Source of the DNA: an uncultured Eubacterium sp. | Lineage (GTDB): Bacteria > Bacillota > Clostridia > Lachnospirales > Lachnospiraceae | Assembly: GCA_910584065.1 (NCBI GenBank) | Contig: CAJTZN010000007.1 | Span: 1 to 64,000, forward strand | Direction: 5' to 3' | Length of the DNA: 64,000 nt | In this document: positions 59,367 to 64,000 of the stretch, in pieces | How positions within the stretch are numbered: the first letter of the stretch is position 1 | How the letters are laid out: each line of letters starts with the position of its first letter | The notes under the pieces: generated by a model | What the model saw: the letters and a program-made list of their open reading frames with translations, nothing else | Told to the model about the DNA's origin: nothing | Database searches by the model: none | Program-made: the position numbers and the translations under genes

Positions 59367-60839
59367 ATGCATAAATGGAAAATACTCCTCGGCACCGGCG
59401 TCGTTTTATCGGTCGGACTGTTCGGAAATTACATCACGTCATCCATGACGACGATGTGTACGGAGACAGAACTTGCCGGGATGTCTTATACACTAAATCA
59501 ATACGTCGACGTCCAGTCGGCCGGCGCGGCCTCGGACCCGGAAGCGATCGTGGCGTTCCCCGATGCCCCCGCACCGGCTGCCACCGATCCCAACGCTGCC
59601 GGCGGGCCGGCAGGATCAGCAGTTTCCGGCGACGCTGCCGCGGCACAGCCCCCGGCGGAACCGACAGCCACACCGGCTCCCAAATCCGAATATGATAATG
59701 TCGGGATTTCAATCGCCGCCGATTATGTCAACGTAAGAAAACACCCGAACACGGACAGCAAGATCCTCGGAAAGCTTTACCGCGGAAGCGCTGCCAAGAT
59801 CATAAAAACCGTCGGCGACTGGGTACAGATCCGGTCGGGTCAGGTAGAGGGATACATAAAATCAGAATACTTAGCGATCGGTTTCAGCGCCGAAAAGCTG
59901 ATCGACCGGTTTGGAACAAAGATCGCGACCGTAAATACCGAAACGCTGAAAGTGCGCGAAGCGAAGAACACGGACTGCGCCGTACTCACCCTCGTATCCG
60001 GTGAAGAAAGTTTCGAGGTGATCCGCGAGGACAAGGAATGGGTCAAGATCATGGTAGACGGAGACACGAAAGGTTTTGTCTCCAAAGACTATGTAAAGAT
60101 CACAGTTAAATTTAAAAAAGCCGTTTCCATCGAGGAAGAACGTGAGGAGGCCAGAAAGAAAGCTGCCGCCGCTGCCGCCGCTGCCAGAGCGGAGGCCGAA
60201 GCCGAACAGGCCAGACAGCAGGCCGCCAACAATTCAAGCAACTCCAATAGCAGTAACTCCGGCGGCGGAAGTTCCAATAGCAGCAGCTCCAATGGGAGTA
60301 GCTCCCACGGAAGCAGTTCCAGCGGTGGCAGTTCGGGACATAAATCTTCCGGCAGCAGCAATTCCGGCAGTTCCTCGCACAAGTCGAGCAGTTCCGGAAG
60401 CAGCAGCTCCAGCAATAAATCCTCCGGTGATTCTGGCGAAGACAGTAGTTCCAATTCATCCGGTTCCGTTGTGGGAAGCGGTGACGGTTCATCCATCGCC
60501 TCCTATGCCCTCCAGTTCGTCGGCAATCCGTACGTGTACGGCGGCACGAGTCTGACGAACGGCACCGACTGCTCCGGATTCTCACAGGCGGTCTTCCGTA
60601 AATTCGGCATCAGCCTTCCCCGGACATCAGGCGAGCAGTCCGGCGTGGGCAAAAAGATCAGCGTGTCGAGCGCGAGAGCTGGCGACCTGATCTTCTACGC
60701 GAAAAACGGACATGTCAACCATGTAGCCATCTGCATCGGCGGCGGCCGGGTTGTTCACGCAAGTAACCCGACCACCGGTATCACGACGAGTAACATGAAT
60801 TACCGGACGCCGTATTGTGCAAGACGGATCATCGGTTAA
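59367..60839 (+). CDS. Secreted NlpC/P60 endopeptidase with two SH3 domains
   Basis: The 490-residue protein starts with a signal anchor (ILLGTGVVLSVGLFGNYITS), an Ala/Pro-rich spacer, two bacterial SH3 domains (about 112-170 with YVNVRKHPNTDSKILGKLYR, and 185-250 with LKVREAKNTDCAVLTLVSGE), a long charged coiled-coil helix (EEEREEARKKAAAAAAAARA) and an unusually long Ser/Gly/Asn-rich linker of about 100 residues. The C-terminal NlpC/P60 domain has the Cys in NGTDCSGFSQAVFR (about C402), His in GHVNHVAICIG and a third polar residue in VVHASNP. It cuts peptidoglycan stem peptides. The start follows TGGAGGGAC. Confidence 0.93.
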   Translation: MHKWKILLGTGVVLSVGLFGNYITSSMTTMCTETELAGMSYTLNQYVDVQSAGAASDPEAIVAFPDAPAPAATDPNAAGGPAGSAVSGDAAAAQPPAEPTATPAPKSEYDNVGISIAADYVNVRKHPNTDSKILGKLYRGSAAKIIKTVGDWVQIRSGQVEGYIKSEYLAIGFSAEKLIDRFGTKIATVNTETLKVREAKNTDCAVLTLVSGEESFEVIREDKEWVKIMVDGDTKGFVSKDYVKITVKFKKAVSIEEEREEARKKAAAAAAAARAEAEAEQARQQAANNSSNSNSSNSGGGSSNSSSSNGSSSHGSSSSGGSSGHKSSGSSNSGSSSHKSSSSGSSSSSNKSSGDSGEDSSSNSSGSVVGSGDGSSIASYALQFVGNPYVYGGTSLTNGTDCSGFSQAVFRKFGISLPRTSGEQSGVGKKISVSSARAGDLIFYAKNGHVNHVAICIGGGRVVHASNPTTGITTSNMNYRTPYCARRIIG

Positions 60840-60897
60840 GCTGATATCGTAATACCAGTAAATGAGTTACGGAAACTTGCGAAGCCCGTAACCCGGG

Positions 60898-60921
60898 CGG
60901 CCCCTGCGGGGGCCGTTTTGT
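60898..60921 (+). terminator. Rho-independent terminator after the NlpC/P60 gene
   Basis: CGGCCCC (60898-60904), loop TGCG and GGGGCCG (60909-60915) are followed by TTTTGTTTTT. It ends the rightward gene and lies 7 bp before the end of the convergent membrane protein gene. Confidence 0.88.
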
Positions 60922-60928
60922 TTTTGAC

Positions 60929-61405
60929 TTATACCTGACTCGTACGAGGAAAGAAAGCCGCGATCAGCACCGGGATCATAAATACGACTCCGATCAATAT
61001 CACATTCAAAATCATCGACACAAATCCCATCATGATCCGTTTTGCCGCGCCCTCACATGGCAAAAAAAACGCGTTCATTATCCAGGCCGCGATCAGGCAC
61101 ACCGCCCAGAATCCAAACAACGCCGTTCCCGTCAACTGGTCGGATCCGGTAACGGCAAACCCTATGATAAGGAGCACCAGGTGCCCCACTACGTACAACA
61201 TCGGATTCACAGGCACTTTTGCCAGTTTGGGCACGATCACGCTCGTTAAACAAAATACGGCAGCCGCCATCATATAAAACGCGTACATATCAAGCGCCTT
61301 CTGTGAGCACAGCTGCCAAATGATACCGGCAAGCATGAGTACGCCTCCCGTCAGCATACAGACGCCTGGTGTCATCTTCTCTTTGATCTTTTCATTCAGA
61401 TTCAT
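60929..61405 (-). CDS. Integral membrane protein of unknown function
   Basis: The 158-residue protein consists of a short charged N-terminus (MNLNEKIKEKM) and about five membrane helices (VCMLTGGVLMLAGIIWQLCS, MYAFYMMAAAVFCLTSVIVP, LYVVGHLVLLIIGFAVTG, FGFWAVCLIAAWIMNAFFLP, MILNVILIGVVFMIPVLIAA). No motif identifies a family. It begins one base before the radA stop, so it is translated with radA. Function is unknown. Confidence 0.75.
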   Translation of the reverse strand: MNLNEKIKEKMTPGVCMLTGGVLMLAGIIWQLCSQKALDMYAFYMMAAAVFCLTSVIVPKLAKVPVNPMLYVVGHLVLLIIGFAVTGSDQLTGTALFGFWAVCLIAAWIMNAFFLPCEGAAKRIMMGFVSMILNVILIGVVFMIPVLIAAFFPRTSQV

Positions 61406-62794
61406 TTATGACCATTCCTTTCTCTCTACGATTTCTCTTATATTCCGGATGCCGACGAGGCGGATGCCGGATAAGTCCAGATTCCCGCTCTTTTCGATCG
61501 CCAGCTTATTCGCAAGCGGCAGGATGCACGTGCGGTAGCCGGTCTTGAGCGCCTCGGCGACCCGCTTTTCGCACTGGGGCACGGCGCGCACCTCCCCGAC
61601 CAGGCCGACCTCTCCAAACAGTACCGTGTGTTCATCCATCACTTTCCCGCTCTGGCTCGAGATGAGCGCCGCGATGATCGCCAGATCCAGCGCCGGCTCC
61701 GTAATGCGCATACCGCCGGCCACATTGACATAGGCGTCACTGTCCGACATTCGCAGGCCAAGCCTCTTTTCCAGCACGGCGATCAGCAGATTGACCCGGT
61801 TATAATCCGTGCCGGCGGCGGTCCGCCTCGGCATATTGAAATACGTATGGCAGACGAGCGCCTGCACTTCGATCATGAACGACCGGCTTCCCTCAATCGC
61901 GCACGCCACGACGGAACCGGATTCGCCGACCGGCTTGCCCTGGATCATATACTCCGACGGGTTCGGCACCTCCACGAGGCCTTTTCCTTTCATCTCAAAG
62001 ACGCCGATCTCGTTAGTCGAGCCAAAACGGTTCTTGACACCGCGCAGGATGCGGTACGCCGCCGACGCATCCCCCTCGAAATACAAAACAGTATCCACCA
62101 TGTGTTCCAGCATTCTTGGGCCTGCCACATTTCCCTCTTTCGTCACATGGCCGACGATGAAAATACTAATCCCCCTGCTCTTCGCGATGCGGAGCAGGAT
62201 TCCCGTGATCTCCCGCACCTGGCTCATACTGCCGGGCGCGGCATCGACGCTTTCCTCGTACATCGTCTGGATTGAATCAACGATGACGATCTTCGGCTGG
62301 AGCCTGCCGATGGCCGCATCGATCAGCGTGATAGCTGTTTCGGAAAGAAGATAGATCGAGTCGGAGAACTCTCCGATGCGGTCGCCGCGGAGCTTGATCT
62401 GCTTCAGCGATTCCTCTCCCGACACGTAGAGTACCTTTTCCCCTTTGTCCGACAGCTGTTTGCACATCTGGAGCAGCAGGGTGGACTTGCCGATCCCGGG
62501 ATCCCCGCCGACCAGAACGAGCGAACCGGCTACGATCCCGCCGCCCAGCACGCGGTCAAGTTCGGCGATGCCCGTCAGAAGACGGCGCTCGTCCCCGATC
62601 GCGATGTCCTTCATGCGGGCAGGTTCCACCGTCTGCGCCGCCGGCACTGCTGCCTTTCGTTTTCCTGAAGCCGACACCGCGGCCGGCGCCTCGACCAGCG
62701 TATTCCACTGGCCGCAGCCAGGGCACTGTCCCTGCCACTTACTGGTCTCCGTGCCGCACTCACTACAATAAAATAACGTTTTCGCTTTTGCCAT
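61406..62794 (-). CDS. radA: DNA repair protein RadA
   Basis: The ATG at 62794 begins the conserved MAKAKTLFYCSECGTETSKW; 35 upstream codons are non-homologous. The 462-residue protein has the N-terminal zinc finger CSECG...CPGCGQW, a RecA-like core with Walker A LVGGDPGIGKSTLLLQMCKQ, LYVSGEESLKQIKLRGDR, IVIVDSIQTMYEE, the RadA KNRFGSTNEIGVFEM motif and a C-terminal Lon-like domain (VNVAGGMRITEPALDLAIIA, VLFGEVGLVGEVRAV). It promotes branch migration in recombination. Length is normal. Confidence 0.95.
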   Translation of the reverse strand: MAKAKTLFYCSECGTETSKWQGQCPGCGQWNTLVEAPAAVSASGKRKAAVPAAQTVEPARMKDIAIGDERRLLTGIAELDRVLGGGIVAGSLVLVGGDPGIGKSTLLLQMCKQLSDKGEKVLYVSGEESLKQIKLRGDRIGEFSDSIYLLSETAITLIDAAIGRLQPKIVIVDSIQTMYEESVDAAPGSMSQVREITGILLRIAKSRGISIFIVGHVTKEGNVAGPRMLEHMVDTVLYFEGDASAAYRILRGVKNRFGSTNEIGVFEMKGKGLVEVPNPSEYMIQGKPVGESGSVVACAIEGSRSFMIEVQALVCHTYFNMPRRTAAGTDYNRVNLLIAVLEKRLGLRMSDSDAYVNVAGGMRITEPALDLAIIAALISSQSGKVMDEHTVLFGEVGLVGEVRAVPQCEKRVAEALKTGYRTCILPLANKLAIEKSGNLDLSGIRLVGIRNIREIVERKEWS

Positions 62795-62903
62795 ATGCTT
62801 ATTACATTCCCTTTCCGCCCTAAAACGATAACGGCGCCAATCCCCGCCCGTCTCTGATGCCCCGGCAGGAATTGACGCCGCATTCACGGCTATGTTCACT
62901 GTG

Positions 62904-63320
62904 TTAGCTGCATTTCACTACTTTGACAGCCGCCTTTTTCCCCTCATCCAGTTCAATGCTCACGTTGAGTTTTCCACCCAGATTCGTTTTCATCGTTCCA
63001 AGCTCCACCTCATCCAAAAATACCTTATATTCCTGTGACGGTTCAAGCTCCAAAGTAAATCCGATATCCTTTGCCGCTTCTACCGAAAACGATACTTCCT
63101 TTCCATCGGCAGTAAAATCCGTAACCGTACTTCCCGGTACCGATTCATAAACAAAAATACCGTTCTTCTCCAGCTTCGTGATCTCCTGAAACGTTTTGAC
63201 CTTATACAGGTCCCCCTCGTACTCAAAATCGGATTTCTTCGTTTTGGTCTGCAAGAGATAATTTCCAAAACTCAGCGACCCATTATCCTCTCTACGAATC
63301 AATTGCTCTACAACACTCAT
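62904..63320 (-). CDS. Conserved protein of unknown function (often labelled endosialidase-like)
   Basis: The 138-residue protein (MSVVEQLIRREDNGSLSFGN, KTKKSDFEYEGDLYKVKTFQ, EITKLEKNGIFVYESVPGST, DEVELGTMKTNLGGKLNVSI) matches a small cytosolic family that is widespread in Lachnospiraceae and frequently named endosialidase-like, a label I do not consider supported here. It is rich in beta strands and Lys/Glu, with no signal peptide. A role is not known to me. It lies between clpC and radA, in the same direction. Confidence 0.75.
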   Translation of the reverse strand: MSVVEQLIRREDNGSLSFGNYLLQTKTKKSDFEYEGDLYKVKTFQEITKLEKNGIFVYESVPGSTVTDFTADGKEVSFSVEAAKDIGFTLELEPSQEYKVFLDEVELGTMKTNLGGKLNVSIELDEGKKAAVKVVKCS

Positions 63321-63396
63321 GCCAGCGTCCTCCTTAGTTTCTTATATACGATTCGTTCCTTACCTCAATTATATCAAAAGTCACTCTATATTGCCA

Positions 63397-64000
63397 TCAC
63401 TTTTTTATGTTTTTTTGGACAAAAACCTTTCCCTCTTTGACACCGATCTTCACGCTGTCGCCGATGGAAATCTTCCCCGCTACGACCTCCTCCGCAAGGG
63501 CGTCCTCGATCTTATTCTGAATCGTCCGGCGCAGCGGCCTGGCTCCGTAGTCTTTATCAAACCCCTGATCGGCCACGTACTGCACCACATTCCGGCTGTA
63601 CTGGATCGACATTTCCATCTGCGCCTGCACACGCTGCTTAAAGTTCTCGAGCATGTTTTTCGCGATCAGGAATATGTCACTCTTCGTCAGCGCGTGGAAT
63701 ACGATCATCTCGTCGATGCGGTTGATAAACTCCGGCTTGAAGACCCGCTTTACCTCTTCCATCACGCCCTCTTTCATACGCTTGTGCTCCTGCTCCTTGT
63801 CCTCCTGCCGCAGAAATCCCATCGTTTTCGGGGAAATGATGCGGTTGGCACCGGCGTTTGATGTCAATATGATAATGGTATTTTTAAAATCTACGGTTCG
63901 GCCGTGAGCGTCCGTCAGATGGCCGTCCTCCAAAATCTGCAACAGCATATTGAACACATCCGGGTGCGCTTTCTCAATCTCGTCGAAAAGCAGTACCGAA
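63397..64000 (-). CDS. clpC: ATP-dependent Clp protease ATP-binding subunit ClpC, C-terminal part
   Basis: The frame is open to the right edge, so only about 201 C-terminal residues are seen. It begins in the second AAA+ module with Walker B VLLFDEIEKAHPDVFNMLLQ, then ILEDGHLTDAHGRTVDFKNT, IILTSNAGANRI (sensor 1), FKPEFINRIDEMIVFHALTK and the sensor 2 DYGARPLRRTIQNKIEDALA. These are diagnostic of ClpC. With ClpP it unfolds and degrades proteins, and in Firmicutes it partners McsB or MecA adaptors. radA lies downstream, the conserved ctsR-mcsAB-clpC-radA order. Confidence 0.93.
   Translation of the reverse strand, partial: SVLLFDEIEKAHPDVFNMLLQILEDGHLTDAHGRTVDFKNTIIILTSNAGANRIISPKTMGFLRQEDKEQEHKRMKEGVMEEVKRVFKPEFINRIDEMIVFHALTKSDIFLIAKNMLENFKQRVQAQMEMSIQYSRNVVQYVADQGFDKDYGARPLRRTIQNKIEDALAEEVVAGKISIGDSVKIGVKEGKVFVQKNIKK

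Noticed and set aside
62904..63320. Endosialidase
   Set aside because: The short cytosolic protein has no sialidase catalytic features; the label is a database habit for this family.
1..64000. CRISPR array, rRNA operon, prophage structural genes
   Set aside because: I saw no regularly spaced repeats, no rRNA-like segment and no capsid, portal or terminase proteins on either strand.

Overview
The window looks like a chromosomal segment of a Gram-positive, spore-forming gut anaerobe of the Lachnospiraceae (Bacillota, Clostridia). Supporting signs are purine-rich ribosome binding sites, GTG and TTG starts, a SpoIIQ-like gene with a possible sigma-F promoter, the yajC-tgt order, feoA-feoB, the fucose-isomerase-like type of xylose isomerase next to xylB, BspA-like repeat proteins and several xylan-degrading enzymes. 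The family assignment is inferred from protein resemblance; no rRNA gene is present.

Region 1 (1-5050) is the end of an integrated mobile element. It holds a MobV-type relaxase cut by the window edge, a short RepA-N-like protein, a Cys-rich VLP protein, an XRE repressor with its own operator/promoter, a small P-loop kinase and an ANT(6) streptomycin adenylyltransferase. It stops inside a truncated XRE gene (5051-5188), probably near the element/chromosome junction.

Region 2 (5397-17530) is a signalling and cell-surface block. It has a cytosolic hybrid histidine kinase, a BspA-like secreted protein broken at a run of eight C, and a compact operon REC-LytTR-FHA regulator / zinc-ribbon-FHA protein / Ser-Thr kinase with one PASTA domain. 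Just upstream is a 1059-residue repeat surface protein, whose promoter carries paired direct repeats spaced as LytTR sites are. I consider this block the most interesting part of the window.

Region 3 (17555-21319) is a decayed accessory islet: remnants of an Rpn-type nuclease and a DUF6088 gene, an intact rhuM, a Mor-type regulator and a RelE/ParE toxin-antitoxin pair, ending at tRNA-Leu(UAG). A 32-bp direct repeat brackets part of it, and it carries one of two copies of a palindromic repeat element.

Region 4 (21472-42137) is mostly housekeeping: a patatin-like lipase, xylose isomerase-like protein and xylulokinase, an Ig-like secreted protein, a lone tyrosine recombinase, a SpoIIQ-like protein, rfbA, yajC, tgt, rarA, yigZ, a class A PBP, rfbD/rfbB, a YgiQ-like radical SAM protein and a second FGGY kinase. 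Region 5 (42235-49134) is a same-strand run gltX, UvrD-like helicase (frameshifted in Walker A), feoA, feoB and a DUF3990 toxin-like pair. Region 6 (49345-58539) is a xylan-utilisation locus: two GH10 xylanases, a cytidylate-kinase-like gene, an AraC regulator, an SGNH/GDSL esterase and, divergently, a GH43 enzyme; most of these secreted proteins carry very lysine-rich modules. Region 7 (58732-64000) has ridA, an SH3/NlpC-P60 hydrolase, a membrane protein, radA, an unknown protein and the 3' end of clpC.

The biology fits together as xylan capture and hydrolysis outside the cell, xylose entry into the pentose phosphate pathway through the isomerase/xylulokinase pair, and phospho-signalling control of surface proteins. 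Three genes carry single-base frameshifts in short C or G runs, so sequence error has to be excluded before they are read as pseudogenes or phase-variable genes.
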